Shown here piece after piece: positions 16,741 through 26,311 of a stretch of 34,763 bases of DNA (position 1 is the first letter of the stretch; every line of letters begins with the position of its first letter). The notes beneath the pieces are model-generated. The model ran no database searches. It was not told the origin of the DNA and saw only the letters and a program-made list of their open reading frames with translations. This stretch comes from Pseudomonadales bacterium (GTDB lineage: Bacteria; Pseudomonadota; Gammaproteobacteria; Pseudomonadales; Ketobacteraceae), in contig PAPM01000013.1 of NCBI GenBank assembly GCA_002708905.1, positions 1 to 34,763 on the forward strand, given 5' to 3'. Position numbers and translations under genes: made by a program.

Positions 16741-19717
16741 TGTTGCCCAGCTGTTTGGTATCGGGGTTGGCTACCTACTGTTATTCTTCCTGGTTGCTTA
16801 TCTCACAGAACATGGTTTTGTCCCGGCGCGCCTGGTGCGTCATCCCATTACCTATGTTTTGTCGCTGGGGGTGTTTGCCAGTGCCTGGGCGATTTACGGT
16901 GCCGTTGGTTTTGCCCATGATTTTGGTTACAACTTCCTGGCGTACTACCTGGGCATTTCCGGCGCGTTTATGCTGGCCCCCATTTTATTGGCCCCCATAC
17001 TCAGGCTCACCCAAACCTATCAGCTAGGCTCACTGGCCGACTTGCTGTCCTTTCGCTATCGCAGCCCGGTGGTGGGTGCGGTTGTCACCATTGCCATGCT
17101 GCTGGGCATCCTGCCGTTAATCGCACTGCAGATACAGGCCGTCGCCGATGCGGTGCACATTCTTAATGAAGAAACGTCCCAGGAAATTCTGGCTTTTGTG
17201 TTTGTGGTATTGATCATCATGTTCGCCATCCTGTTTGGTGCCCGTCACATCAGCACCCGGGAAAAACACGAAGGACTGGTGGTCGCCATCGCCTTTGAAT
17301 CCCTAGTGAAACTGATTGGCTTTCTGCTGGTGGGCGGCGTCATTCTGTTTGATGTTTTCGGCGGACCTGACGGCCTTAATACCTGGTTGGAGGAACACCC
17401 GGAACAATTGGTGTCACTGTATCAACCCTTGGAAGAAGGCCCCTGGCGTGCATTGGTGGCTGCGTTTTTTGTGGCGTCCGTGGGCATGCCCCACATGTTC
17501 CATATGGCGTTCACCGAAAACCTGAACCCCCGGGCCATCATGACGGCGAGCTGGGGCCTGCCGCTCTACATGTTCTTCATGGCCATTCCGGTGTTGATCA
17601 TCGTCTGGGCTGCCGCGAAACTGAATATCTTCAGCAACCCCGAATACTTCACGTTACTGGTTCCGGAAGCCCTCAACTCCAAATGGCTGGCCATCTTGGG
17701 CTTCGCCGCCGGCCTGTCTGCCGCCAGTGGCGTCATCATTGTCTGCACCCTGGCGCTATCCGCCATGTTCCTCAATCACATTATTCTGCCCATGGCACCC
17801 TTCTATCGCCGCAGCAACCTTTACTCCTGGCTGCTGTGGACGCGACGTATTCTGATCGCCGCCATTGTGCTGGTGAGTTACGGCTTTTATGTCATCATGC
17901 AGAACAAGCACACGTTATCGGAACTGGGTTTTCTCGCTTTCGTTGCCACCATGCAGTTCGTACCCGGACTGTTCGGCGTGTTGCTCTGGCCCAAGGCCAA
18001 CAAAGACGGCTTCCTGGCAGGCCTTGCCGCCGGTCTCAGTGTTTGGCTGTTTGGACTATTACTGCCCGTCCTGCTTGGCATTCAATTCCACATTTCCGCG
18101 CCACTGTTTTTTGACGATCTGTTTCCTACGCCGAACAACAGTTACATGGTAGCGACCTTTGCCATCTTCATTAACTCAACCATCTTCGGCATTGTCTGCA
18201 TGCTGACGGAATCCTCACCGGCCGAAATGCAGGCGGCAGAAACCTGCAACGTGGACAACCTGCGTCGCCCACAACGCTGGGAGCTCTCCATCTCTTCTGC
18301 CCGGGAGTTTATCGGGCGCCTGTCAAAACCTCTGGGTGCCAGCACTGCGCGCCGGGAAGTTGAACTGGCGCTAAACGATCTGGCCATGAGCCTGGACGAA
18401 ACCCGGCCCTACGCATTACGCCGCTTGCGGGATCAACTGGAGAGCAACCTGTCCGGCTTACTGGGGCCGTCCGTTGCCCATGAAATCATGAACAGCTCCA
18501 TTCCGTATGTGATTAAAAGTAATGACACCAGCAGTCAGGACATTCACTTCATTGAAAGCCGGCTGGAGGAATACCATGACAAACTCTCCGGATTGGCGGG
18601 CGAACTGGACAGCCTGCGTCGCTTCCACCGGCAGACGCTACAGGATCTGCCGGTAGGTGTGTGCTCACTGGGAAGTGATGGTGAGGTGCTGGGCTGGAAC
18701 AGTGCCCTGGAAACCATCACCCGGGTTTCTCCGGATCAGATCCTGGGTTCCCAGATCAGTCATCTGCCGGAACCCTGGAACAGCGTCTTCAGTCAGTTTA
18801 TTGAAAACGAATCCCGCACTCTGCAAGTGGAAGTGGAGTTGGATGGGGTACAGCGCTGGATCAGTCTGCACAAAGCCGCGGTAGGACTGGGCAAGATGAA
18901 CCAGATTAACAGTGGTCAGGTGGTGGTGGTGGAAGACACCACGGAAGTAAAAATGCTGGAACACCATGTGGCCCACAACGAGCGCCTGGCCTCCGTGGGC
19001 CGCCTGGCCGCAGGCGTGGCCCACGAGATCGGCAACCCGATCACCGGCATTGCCTGTCTGGCTCAGAATCTGCGTTACGACAGCCGTGAACCGGCTATTC
19101 TGGATAGTGCCGATCAAATCCTGGATCAAACCAAGCGCATTAGCCGAATCGTCCAATCCTTGGTAAGTTTCAGCCACAGCGGTACCACAGAAGTGGCCAT
19201 GGAACCGGTTTACGTGTATGAATGTGCCCAGGAAGCCATTGACCTGCTCAACCTGAATAAAGAAGTGGCCCAGGTGAACTTCATCAACCAGGCGGACCCC
19301 AATCACTGTGTAAAAGGGGATCAGCAGCGCTTGACCCAGGTATTCATCAATTTGTTGAGCAACGCCAGAGACGCCATGGGCGAAGGCGGCGAAGTCAGGG
19401 TCATCAGCCACGCCCGCGACCACACCATCGTGATTGACGTGGAAGACAACGGCTGCGGGATCCCAGCAGAGGTGCTCAAGCGCATTTATGAGCCCTTCGT
19501 CACCACGAAAGACCCCGGCAAGGGCACCGGATTGGGTATGTCGCTGGTCTACAGTATTGTTGAAGAGCATTACGGGCAAATTGTGATTCAAAGCCCACTG
19601 GATTCCGAAAACGGCGGAACCCGTGTTACCATAACTCTCCCCCGCTATACACTGTTAGCGGAGGAGCATTCTGAAGTCGACCATGAGGAACAGCATGAGC
19701 CACATCCTGATCGTTGA
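16730..19717 (+). CDS. cbrA: CbrA sensor histidine kinase with SLC5-like transporter domain
   Basis: The protein has 995 residues, close to Pseudomonas CbrA. The start at ATG 16730 ([10 protein letters not shown]) is chosen over an upstream TTG by resemblance to CbrA N-termini. Residues about 1-500 form a Na+/solute symporter-like (SLC5) membrane domain with about 13 helices. A linker follows, then a PAS domain (about 620-740, [15 protein letters not shown]), then HisKA with the phosphoacceptor in [11 protein letters not shown], and a HATPase domain with [19 protein letters not shown] and [10 protein letters not shown]. CbrA senses carbon/nitrogen status, linked in Pseudomonas to histidine uptake, and phosphorylates CbrB. 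It overlaps the small membrane gene upstream and cbrB downstream, so the three are coupled. Confidence 0.96.
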   Translation: MAFSVAQLFGIGVGYLLLFFLVAYLTEHGFVPARLVRHPITYVLSLGVFASAWAIYGAVGFAHDFGYNFLAYYLGISGAFMLAPILLAPILRLTQTYQLGSLADLLSFRYRSPVVGAVVTIAMLLGILPLIALQIQAVADAVHILNEETSQEILAFVFVVLIIMFAILFGARHISTREKHEGLVVAIAFESLVKLIGFLLVGGVILFDVFGGPDGLNTWLEEHPEQLVSLYQPLEEGPWRALVAAFFVASVGMPHMFHMAFTENLNPRAIMTASWGLPLYMFFMAIPVLIIVWAAAKLNIFSNPEYFTLLVPEALNSKWLAILGFAAGLSAASGVIIVCTLALSAMFLNHIILPMAPFYRRSNLYSWLLWTRRILIAAIVLVSYGFYVIMQNKHTLSELGFLAFVATMQFVPGLFGVLLWPKANKDGFLAGLAAGLSVWLFGLLLPVLLGIQFHISAPLFFDDLFPTPNNSYMVATFAIFINSTIFGIVCMLTESSPAEMQAAETCNVDNLRRPQRWELSISSAREFIGRLSKPLGASTARREVELALNDLAMSLDETRPYALRRLRDQLESNLSGLLGPSVAHEIMNSSIPYVIKSNDTSSQDIHFIESRLEEYHDKLSGLAGELDSLRRFHRQTLQDLPVGVCSLGSDGEVLGWNSALETITRVSPDQILGSQISHLPEPWNSVFSQFIENESRTLQVEVELDGVQRWISLHKAAVGLGKMNQINSGQVVVVEDTTEVKMLEHHVAHNERLASVGRLAAGVAHEIGNPITGIACLAQNLRYDSREPAILDSADQILDQTKRISRIVQSLVSFSHSGTTEVAMEPVYVYECAQEAIDLLNLNKEVAQVNFINQADPNHCVKGDQQRLTQVFINLLSNARDAMGEGGEVRVISHARDHTIVIDVEDNGCGIPAEVLKRIYEPFVTTKDPGKGTGLGMSLVYSIVEEHYGQIVIQSPLDSENGGTRVTITLPRYTLLAEEHSEVDHEEQHEPHPDR

Positions 19718-21095
19718 AGACGAAGCGGTTATACGTAACGCGCTGCGACGTCTTTTAGAGCGTAACGGCTACCAGATTAGTGAAGCCGGTGCGGTACAGG
19801 ATGCCATCGACAGTTTCAAATTGGGCGACTTTGACCTCATTATCACTGACCTGCGCCTCCCGGGTGCGCCCGGTACCGACATCATTCCCCAGGCTGACGG
19901 CGTGCCGGTACTGGTGATGACCAGCTATGCCAGTCTCAAGTCTGCTGTGGAATCCATGAAAATGGGTGCTGTGGATTATATTGCCAAGCCTTTCGACCAT
20001 GACGAAATGCTGATGTCGGTGGAGCGCATTCTCAAAGAGAAAGCGCTGGAGCGGGAGAATCACGCCCTCAAATCCCAGTTAAACCGGGATTACCCTTTGA
20101 GCGGCATGATCGGCGAATGCGAATCCATGCAGGTCCTGTTCAAGAATATTCAAAAAGTGGCCCCCACTGATTCCACCGTATTGGTGCTGGGGGAATCCGG
20201 TACCGGTAAGGAACTGGTGGCCCGCGCGGTTCATGACCAGAGCCAACGCCACGACGGCCCCCTGATTTCGGTGAACTGTGCCGCCATTCCGGAAACCCTG
20301 ATCGAGTCCGAGCTGTTCGGTCATGAGAAAGGGGCCTTCACCGGTGCCAATGCCAATCGCAAGGGCTTGGTAGAAGCGGCTGATGGTGGCACCCTGTTCC
20401 TGGACGAAATCGGCGAATTGCCTCTGGAAGCCCAGGCCCGCCTGCTGCGTCTGCTGCAGGAAAAGGAAGTGCGCCGGGTTGGTTCCGTGCAGTCAAAAAC
20501 CGTGGATGTCCGGCTGGTGGCCGCGACCCACCGCAACCTGAAGCACCTGGCGAAAGAAGGCCGCTTCCGGGAAGATTTGTATTACCGCCTTCACGTTGTG
20601 GAGCTGAAACTGCCACCACTGCGGGAACGGGGCAAGGACGTGGAAAAACTGGCCCGAGAGCTCCTGGCCCGCACCACAAGGCGCATGGCCAAGCAGGAAA
20701 TGTCTTTTTCCAAGGAAGCCATGGACGCCATCAACAAATACAGCTGGCCGGGTAACGTGCGCGAACTGGAGAACGCCATCGAGCGTGCAGTGATTCTGTG
20801 CGACGGCCAGGTCATCATGCCGGACCTGATGGCCCTGGATCTGCATTCCGAGCCGGAATATCAACTGGACGACGATGTCACCCTGCCCCGCCCCAGCAGC
20901 CGCAGCAATCTGGAAGAAGTGGAAGACCCTGCGGAAGACCTGTCCCTGGAAGACTACTTCCAACGCTTTGTACTGGAACACCAGGAACAGATGACCGAAA
21001 CCGAGCTGGCACAAAAGCTTGGAATCAGTCGCAAATGCCTGTGGGAACGCCGTCAAAGACTTGGCATTCCCCGCAAAAAGCCCGCCTCCCGCTGA
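19695..21095 (+). CDS. cbrB: CbrB sigma-54-dependent response regulator
   Basis: The protein has 466 residues from the ATG at 19695. This start gives [10 protein letters not shown] as in known CbrB and has AGGA five bases upstream; an in-frame ATG at 19683 is weaker. It has an NtrC-type layout: a receiver with phospho-Asp52 (DLRLPGAPG), an AAA+ domain with Walker A GESGTGKE (166-173), the sigma-54-contacting GAFTGA (213-218) and Walker [13 protein letters not shown], and a C-terminal Fis-type helix-turn-helix ([20 protein letters not shown]). It activates sigma-54 promoters, in Pseudomonas above all crcZ. The first 23 bases overlap the end of cbrA. Directly downstream lie enhancer-like repeats, a sigma-54 promoter and a CrcZ-like RNA. 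Confidence 0.97.
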   Translation: MSHILIVEDEAVIRNALRRLLERNGYQISEAGAVQDAIDSFKLGDFDLIITDLRLPGAPGTDIIPQADGVPVLVMTSYASLKSAVESMKMGAVDYIAKPFDHDEMLMSVERILKEKALERENHALKSQLNRDYPLSGMIGECESMQVLFKNIQKVAPTDSTVLVLGESGTGKELVARAVHDQSQRHDGPLISVNCAAIPETLIESELFGHEKGAFTGANANRKGLVEAADGGTLFLDEIGELPLEAQARLLRLLQEKEVRRVGSVQSKTVDVRLVAATHRNLKHLAKEGRFREDLYYRLHVVELKLPPLRERGKDVEKLARELLARTTRRMAKQEMSFSKEAMDAINKYSWPGNVRELENAIERAVILCDGQVIMPDLMALDLHSEPEYQLDDDVTLPRPSSRSNLEEVEDPAEDLSLEDYFQRFVLEHQEQMTETELAQKLGISRKCLWERRQRLGIPRKKPASR

Positions 21096-21121
21096 AGACG
21101 AAAACCCGACACATCATCAGC

Positions 21122-21353
21122 GGTAACACCTGACTATTTTTTGACCTTATGTTACGGATTGTTACTGGCCAGTCTCAGACAATTGGCCAATTCTGTCCCT
21201 CGCCCCTGACCCTTTGATCCTTTTTCCCAGTCAAAACCTTGAATTGTTAACAAATTTAACCAAGCGTAACGGATGTGTTACCTGTGTTCCCCCACACCAA
21301 AGTGTTACCGTCATACACACCAACGGGAACACATACACATAAAACCGGTAACA
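21122..21353 (+). promoter_or_regulatory. Candidate CbrB upstream activating sequences
   Basis: There are seven copies of the half-site TGTTAC / GTAAC(A): 21123-21128, 21150-21155, 21160-21165, 21266-21270, 21276-21281, 21303-21308 and 21348-21353. They include an inverted pair, GTAAC-N6-GTTAC (21266-21281). They lie about 110-340 bp upstream of the predicted crcZ start, the right range for enhancers of a sigma-54 promoter. TGTTAC-type palindromes have been reported for CbrB in Pseudomonas; the assignment here rests on that and on position. Confidence 0.6.
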
Positions 21354-21436
21354 GAATATTGACCATTTACCACGTTTACATACTGCAACATTTATAACTG
21401 GCTGTTATATCTGCCTTTTTTTATTTTCAGCCAAGT

Positions 21437-21452
21437 TGGCACGCGCCCTGCT
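21437..21452 (+). promoter_or_regulatory. Sigma-54 promoter of the CrcZ-like RNA
   Basis: TGGCAC (21437-21442), a 5-bp spacer and CTGCT (21448-21452) give the -24 GG and -12 GC with exact spacing against TGGCAC-N5-TTGCW. The predicted transcription start is near 21463. No coding region begins behind it until pcnB at 21997, so the product is an RNA. Confidence 0.85.
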
Positions 21453-21462
21453 ATATATCTAG

Positions 21463-21857
21463 CGTACCAACAAGGGTCAGCCAAAAATAACTAATAACAA
21501 TAATAAACAGGCCCCCTTGAACAGTCGAAAGCAATAACAACAATAATAAAGCTCGGTGGTCACTTTTTAGGTGGCATACAGAAAGAGGACAACCTTCGGG
21601 TTGTGAGCCATAACAAGAACAATAATAAATGGCTTAGATTGTAAAATCCCTCTTACTGCCACAACCACCAAAAAAAATGAAACAACAATAAAAATAAGAA
21701 ACGCGATAACAACAACAAAAACAAGTCGCTAAAAAACAACAATAAGAGTCGGCACAAGACTGGGCCTTCGGGCCCAGTCAGAAAAAAGAATAGAGCTTCT
21801 ATAAAAACTACTACAAGCATGAAGCGTAAGGGAAAGTCGAAAGGCTTTCCCTTTTTG
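21463..21857 (+). ncRNA. crcZ: CrcZ-like Hfq/Crc-sequestering small RNA
   Basis: The predicted transcript is about 395 nt, close to the ~407 nt of P. aeruginosa CrcZ, and lies at the same position between cbrB and pcnB. It carries six CA-rich blocks: 21493-21508, 21533-21550, 21612-21629, 21681-21701, 21706-21724 and 21731-21747, for example AATAACAACAATAATAAA. Each contains one or more AAYAAYAA-like motifs. Two UUCG-capped hairpins (21589-21604 and 21758-21779) separate or follow the blocks, and an intrinsic terminator ends it. No credible open reading frame with a ribosome-binding site is seen. In Pseudomonas, CbrB with sigma-54 makes CrcZ when preferred carbon is absent, and CrcZ titrates Hfq/Crc away from target mRNAs. 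The same role is inferred here. crc and hfq are not in the window. Confidence 0.85.
21829..21857 (+). terminator. Intrinsic terminator of the CrcZ-like RNA
   Basis: AGGGAAAG pairs with CTTTCCCT, with two extra inner pairs closing on a GAAA tetraloop, followed by TTTTT and a second T run. It marks the 3' end about 140 bp before pcnB. Confidence 0.85.
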
Positions 21858-21996
21858 CTTTTTAGCCCCCCAAACTTCTCCAATCCGCTGAAAAACGGCT
21901 AACCTATTGAATAGAGTGTATTAGTCCGGCCACTCGGTGTTAGAATCGAGCCCATCTCAATCCACCGCTCAACATTACGGATAACTGACCTGCAGC

Positions 21997-23358
21997 ATGC
22001 CTAAACGGCTTATCAAAAAAATTAAAGGTTTAATCTCCGGCGACCAGGGCAAACCAACCCTGCGGGTGATTCCCCGCGGCGAACATCATTTCCCGGAAGA
22101 AGATATCCGCCGCAATGTTCATATCGTATTGGATGGGCTCACTGACGCAGGTTACGAAGCCTATCTTGTCGGTGGTTCCATTCGGGATGGCCTGATTGGC
22201 CTGCACCCCAAAGACTTTGATATCGCCACCAGCGCCACTCCCGAACAAATCAAAGCGGTTTTCCCCCGTAACTGTCGCCTGATCGGCCGTCGCTTTCGCC
22301 TGGCCCATGTGCGCTTCGGCCGTGAGATTCTGGAAGTGGCCACCTTCAGGGCCGGCCACGGCAAAGCGGAAGACAACGAACACCACTCCGCCCAATCGGA
22401 AGAAGGCATGTTACTGCGGGATAATGTATTCGGCACCCTGGATGAAGACGCCATCCGGCGGGACTTCACCGCCAATGCACTCTACTATCGTCACACCGAT
22501 GGTGCCGTGCTGGATTTCGTCAATGGCTACGAAGATATTCGCCATCAAACCCTGCGCCTGATCGGCGATCCGGAACAACGTTACCGGGAAGATCCGGTGC
22601 GCATGCTGCGAGCTGTGCGCTTTGCCGCCAAGCTGGACTTTGAGATTGAAACCAAGACCGCCGCTCCCATTCGCGAATTATCCGAATTGCTGGGGCTGAT
22701 CCCGCCCGCCCGCCTGTTCGAAGAAGTACTGAAATTATTTTTGGGTGGCTACGCCCAGTCGGTGTGGCCGCTGATGCTGGAATATGATCTGGCACGCTGG
22801 TTGTTCCCCCTGTCGGTGCCGGAAGTCAACGATAACGCCGGCGTGCAGACCATGATCGAGCTGGCACTGCGCAACACCGACAATCGACTGGCTGAGGGTA
22901 AACCGGTAACCCCGGCATTCCTGTTTGCCGTACTACTCTGGGGACCATTACAGAAAGAATGGCTGCGGGCTCAGGAAAACGGTATACATGCCGCTCCAGC
23001 CTTGCAAAAAGCCATTCAAAAAGTAACAGCTAAACAAGCCCAACATACTTCCATTCCCAAACGCTTTGGTTTACCCATGCGGGAAATCTGGGAACTGCAG
23101 GGACGATTGGACCAACGCTCCCCCAAGCGTTGTGAATCCCTGGTCCAACACCCCCGCTTCCGTGCCGCCTATGATCTGTTGTTGTTGCGGGAGGAAGCCG
23201 GTGAGATTGAGCCCGGACTGGGAGAATGGTGGACCCGCTATCAGGAGGCCGATACTGACGAGCGTGAGAAACTGTGCCAGGGCCTGGGCGGCAGCAAGAA
23301 GCCACGCCGTCGACGCCGCTACAAGAATCGCCGCCGCAGTACACCGCCCAACTCATGA
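21997..23358 (+). CDS. pcnB: Poly(A) polymerase PcnB
   Basis: The protein has 453 residues, typical of class II bacterial poly(A) polymerases, which add 3' poly(A) tails that promote RNA decay. The nucleotidyltransferase signature YLVGGSIRDGLIGLHPKDFDI (about 57-76) holds the catalytic DFD (73-75), followed by the RRDFTANALYY and RYREDPVRMLRAVRFAAKL motifs of the tRNA-nucleotidyltransferase superfamily. The Arg-rich tail (PRRRRRYKNRRR) suits RNA binding. The ATG at 21997 has no strong Shine-Dalgarno. The gene starts about 140 bp after the CrcZ-like terminator, and its TGA overlaps the folK start as ATGA. Confidence 0.95.
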   Translation: MPKRLIKKIKGLISGDQGKPTLRVIPRGEHHFPEEDIRRNVHIVLDGLTDAGYEAYLVGGSIRDGLIGLHPKDFDIATSATPEQIKAVFPRNCRLIGRRFRLAHVRFGREILEVATFRAGHGKAEDNEHHSAQSEEGMLLRDNVFGTLDEDAIRRDFTANALYYRHTDGAVLDFVNGYEDIRHQTLRLIGDPEQRYREDPVRMLRAVRFAAKLDFEIETKTAAPIRELSELLGLIPPARLFEEVLKLFLGGYAQSVWPLMLEYDLARWLFPLSVPEVNDNAGVQTMIELALRNTDNRLAEGKPVTPAFLFAVLLWGPLQKEWLRAQENGIHAAPALQKAIQKVTAKQAQHTSIPKRFGLPMREIWELQGRLDQRSPKRCESLVQHPRFRAAYDLLLLREEAGEIEPGLGEWWTRYQEADTDEREKLCQGLGGSKKPRRRRRYKNRRRSTPPNS

Positions 23359-23837
23359 CGCACATGGCTTACATCGGCCTGGGCAGCAATCTGGAATCTC
23401 CGGTGCAACAGCTGCAGCAGGCCGTCGACCGCATTGCATCCATCCCCCAGTCCAGACTGGTTGCTGTCTCCTCCTACTACGGCAGTACTGCAGTCGGCCC
23501 AGGCGAGCAACCGGATTACGTTAATGCGGCGGTACTACTGGAAACTGAACTGGACGCTCATACGCTGCTGGACCAGCTCCAATCCATCGAGCAATTACAG
23601 GGTCGGATGCGGGGACCGGTGCAATGGGTACCACGCACCCTGGACCTGGATCTGCTGTTATACGACCATGAGCAAATTCAGAGCGAGCGCCTGAGCGTGC
23701 CTCATCCGCGCATGACAGAGCGCAACTTCGTGCTGCAACCATTACTGGATTTGAACCCGGAACTCTGCATGCCGGACGGACGCAGCCTCAGCAGCCTGCT
23801 AAATCAGTTACCGCAAAACGGATTGTGGAAGCTATGA
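23355..23837 (+). CDS. folK: HPPK, 6-hydroxymethyl-7,8-dihydropterin pyrophosphokinase
   Basis: The protein has 160 residues from the ATG at 23355, which overlaps the pcnB stop as ATGA and gives an N-terminus of the usual length before YIGLGSNL. It transfers pyrophosphate from ATP to 6-hydroxymethyl-dihydropterin in folate synthesis. The signature region VPRTLDLDLLLYD contains the two metal-binding aspartates, and LSVPHPRMTERNFVLQPL completes the family pattern. The next gene, a deoxynucleoside kinase, begins at an ATGA overlap, so the three-gene chain is translationally coupled. Confidence 0.95.
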   Translation: MTHMAYIGLGSNLESPVQQLQQAVDRIASIPQSRLVAVSSYYGSTAVGPGEQPDYVNAAVLLETELDAHTLLDQLQSIEQLQGRMRGPVQWVPRTLDLDLLLYDHEQIQSERLSVPHPRMTERNFVLQPLLDLNPELCMPDGRSLSSLLNQLPQNGLWKL

Positions 23838-24463
23838 AATTCATCGTCGTAGAAGGCCCCATCGGCGTTGGCAAAACCACCCTCACCCGCAAACTGGCCC
23901 GCAACTTTGGCTATGAGTTGTTGCTGGAAGGCGCAGCTGAAAATCCCTTCCTGGAACGCTTCTACGGCGATCAAAAACAGTGGGCGCTGCAAACCCAATT
24001 GTTTTTTCTGTTGCAGCGGGCGGACCAGTTAAACGATCTACGTCAGAATGATCTGTTCCAACCGGTGCGGGTGTCTGATTTCTTAATTCACAAAGACCGA
24101 TTGTTTGCCGGGCTCACGCTGGATGATGATGAATTCCGCCTTTACGACAAAGTCTATCAGCACGTCATCACCAATATTCCCCGACCGGATCTGGTGATCT
24201 ACCTGCAAGCGTCGGTGGAGACACTGCAACAACGCATAACGCGCAGGGCGATTCCCTGCGAGCAGGACATCACCGACGATTATCTGTCCCGGCTGAGCGA
24301 AGCCTACGTGGATTTCTTTTTGCGATATGACGAATCGCCATTGTTAATGGTCAATACCGAACACCTAAACTTGGCAGAAAGCACCCGTGACTACGAAAAT
24401 CTGGTGGAGTATATTCTGTCAATTCGCAGTGGCCGCCACTATTTCAACCCGGTCGCCAGCTAA
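23834..24463 (+). CDS. Deoxynucleoside kinase (deoxyadenosine/deoxyguanosine kinase family)
   Basis: The protein has 209 residues from the ATG at 23834 (MKFIVVEGPIGVGKTTL), which overlaps the folK stop as ATGA; an in-frame GTG nine bases upstream is less likely. The P-loop is GPIGVGKTT (8-16). Further family features are EGAAENPFLERFY, FLLQRADQL and the catalytic/lid stretch VSDFLIHKDRLFA. It phosphorylates deoxynucleosides to the 5'-monophosphates for salvage; which base it prefers is not clear. In Pseudomonas I recall folK followed directly by panB, so this kinase marks a lineage difference. Confidence 0.9.
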   Translation: MKFIVVEGPIGVGKTTLTRKLARNFGYELLLEGAAENPFLERFYGDQKQWALQTQLFFLLQRADQLNDLRQNDLFQPVRVSDFLIHKDRLFAGLTLDDDEFRLYDKVYQHVITNIPRPDLVIYLQASVETLQQRITRRAIPCEQDITDDYLSRLSEAYVDFFLRYDESPLLMVNTEHLNLAESTRDYENLVEYILSIRSGRHYFNPVAS

Positions 24464-24535
24464 GCAGGAAATTGTATTTTTCCTGCAAAATCAGCAACAC
24501 AGCACACCGGCATCACAGAGGGAGCATTACTCATC

Positions 24536-25330
24536 ATGGCTATCACCCTTTCCACACTCAACAAACTCAAGCAGGAAGGCAAAAAATTTACCTGCCTCAC
24601 TGCCTACGACAGCACGTTCTCCCATTTGGCCAGCAGTGCCGGCGTGGAAGTTCTGCTGGTGGGGGATTCTCTGGGTAATGTTCTGCAGGGGCATGACAGC
24701 ACCGTACCAGTGAAACTGGAAGACATGGTCTATCACACGGAATGCGTACGCCGTGGCAACCAGGGTGCGCTCATTATGGCAGACTTGCCCTTCATGACCT
24801 ACGCAACCGAAGCACAAACTTTTGAAAGTTGTGCCGCCCTGATGCGGGCCGGGGCCCACGTGGTAAAACTGGAAGGTGGCGACTGGCTGGTGAGCAGCGT
24901 AAAAAAACTGACGGACCGCGGTGTACCCGTGTGCGTACATCTGGGCCTGACCCCGCAATCCGTTAACAAATTTGGTGGCTACAAAGTGCAGGGGCGTGAT
25001 CCGTCAGAACGGGAGGCATTGATTCGGGATTCCATCGCCGCTGAAGAAGCGGGCGCCGCCATCCTGCTTTACGAATGCATCCCGTCTGATCTGATGGAAG
25101 AAATCATGCAAAAGGTTTCCATCCCGGTTATCGGTATTGGCGCGGGGCCGTCGTCGGATGCGCAGGTGTTGGTGCTCCACGATATGCTGGGCGCCACCAC
25201 CCGCAAGCCGGCAAAGTTTGTGAAGAACTTTATGCCGGAAGGTGACGGCAGTATTCAGGGCGCCATCAGCGCCTATGTTAACGCCGTAAAAGACGGTTCT
25301 TTCCCTGGTCCGGAGCATGGTTTCGCCTGA
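24536..25330 (+). CDS. panB: 3-methyl-2-oxobutanoate hydroxymethyltransferase
   Basis: The protein has 264 residues. PanB makes ketopantoate from 2-oxoisovalerate and 5,10-methylene-THF, the first committed step to pantothenate and CoA. Its N-terminal [35 protein letters not shown] contains the metal-binding Asp, and [24 protein letters not shown] and the catalytic-region ECIP follow in the normal order. AGAGGGAG serves as the ribosome-binding site. Its TGA shares one base with the panC ATG. Confidence 0.96.
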   Translation: MAITLSTLNKLKQEGKKFTCLTAYDSTFSHLASSAGVEVLLVGDSLGNVLQGHDSTVPVKLEDMVYHTECVRRGNQGALIMADLPFMTYATEAQTFESCAALMRAGAHVVKLEGGDWLVSSVKKLTDRGVPVCVHLGLTPQSVNKFGGYKVQGRDPSEREALIRDSIAAEEAGAAILLYECIPSDLMEEIMQKVSIPVIGIGAGPSSDAQVLVLHDMLGATTRKPAKFVKNFMPEGDGSIQGAISAYVNAVKDGSFPGPEHGFA

Positions 25331-26178
25331 TGAAAATCGTCAACAGCATTCAAGCATTAAGGGCTGAAGTACACGCCCAACGCATGGCCGGCAAACGGAT
25401 TGGGTTTGTGCCCACCATGGGCAATCTGCATGCGGGCCATATCACCCTGATCACCGAAGGCCACAAACACGCCGACATTATGGTTTCCAGTGTATTTGTG
25501 AATCCCACCCAGTTTGGACCCAACGAAGATTTCGACAACTACCCGCGCACACTGGATGCCGATGCAGCCAAGCTGGAAGCGGCCGGCTGCCATTTTCTGT
25601 TTGCACCACCGGTGGATGAAATGTATCCCGGTGACCAGGACAAATGGGCGAAAGTGGTGGTAACGGAAATAACAGATCGTCACTGCGGTGCCGCTCGCCC
25701 CGGACATTTTGACGGCGTATCCACAGTGGTCACCAAGTTGTTCAATATTGTAAAACCGGATGTAGCCCTGTTCGGGAAGAAAGATTTCCAACAACTGGCG
25801 GTGATTCGGCGCATGACCACGGCACTGTGCTTTGACATCAACGTAATTGGAGTGGACACAGTCAGGGAAGCCAATGGCCTCGCCATGAGTTCCCGCAACG
25901 GCTACCTGACGGAAGATGAAAAGGCACGCGGTGCGACGCTGTATCAATGCCTGTGCAGCGCGAAAGAAGCAATCCAGCAAGGCGAACGGGATTACTCGGC
26001 CATTGCCCACGCTGCTAATGAAAAACTGAAAGCCGCTGGCTTTGAACCCGAGTACTTTACGGTATGTCGAGCCGACACGTTAGAGCCCGCAGTCGCATCT
26101 GACACCGACCTGGTCATCCTGGCGGCGGCGCGCATGGGCAAGGCACGCCTGATCGACAACATTGATTTTCAGGTGTAA
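25330..26178 (+). CDS. panC: Pantoate--beta-alanine ligase
   Basis: The protein has 282 residues. PanC joins pantoate and beta-alanine, using ATP, to give pantothenate. PTMGNLHAGHITL carries the HxGH nucleotide-binding motif, FVNPTQFGPNEDFDNYPR the pantoate site, and AMSSRNGYL the KMSKS-like loop. FGKKDFQQLAVIRRM is also conserved. It starts within the panB stop codon (one-base overlap), so the two are a single operon. panD is not seen; the next gene is an unrelated lipoprotein after 133 bp. Confidence 0.96.
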   Translation: MKIVNSIQALRAEVHAQRMAGKRIGFVPTMGNLHAGHITLITEGHKHADIMVSSVFVNPTQFGPNEDFDNYPRTLDADAAKLEAAGCHFLFAPPVDEMYPGDQDKWAKVVVTEITDRHCGAARPGHFDGVSTVVTKLFNIVKPDVALFGKKDFQQLAVIRRMTTALCFDINVIGVDTVREANGLAMSSRNGYLTEDEKARGATLYQCLCSAKEAIQQGERDYSAIAHAANEKLKAAGFEPEYFTVCRADTLEPAVASDTDLVILAAARMGKARLIDNIDFQV

Positions 26179-26311
26179 ACAGCCGCCTCACGCCATCCGT
26201 TCACAACTCCTTCACAACGGCGTCACACCCTGTTGACGCCACCCGTTCTATCGTGACTCTGCTTGAAAAAACAAGGGCTACGAGGCCCGAATAACCAAGA
26301 GGAGATTCACC

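Noticed and set aside
21758-21779. Strong GC hairpin as the CrcZ terminator
   Set aside because: It is followed by an A-rich stretch rather than T residues on the plus strand. The hairpin at 21829-21857 has the proper T run.
21653-21883. 76-residue minus-strand frame over the CrcZ-like region
   Set aside because: It is a run of Phe/Leu produced by reading the CA-rich blocks backwards. It has no ribosome-binding site and crosses the terminator.
26205-26240. GGCGTCA/TGACGCC inverted repeat after panC as a terminator
   Set aside because: A short stem without a following T run; it could be chance.
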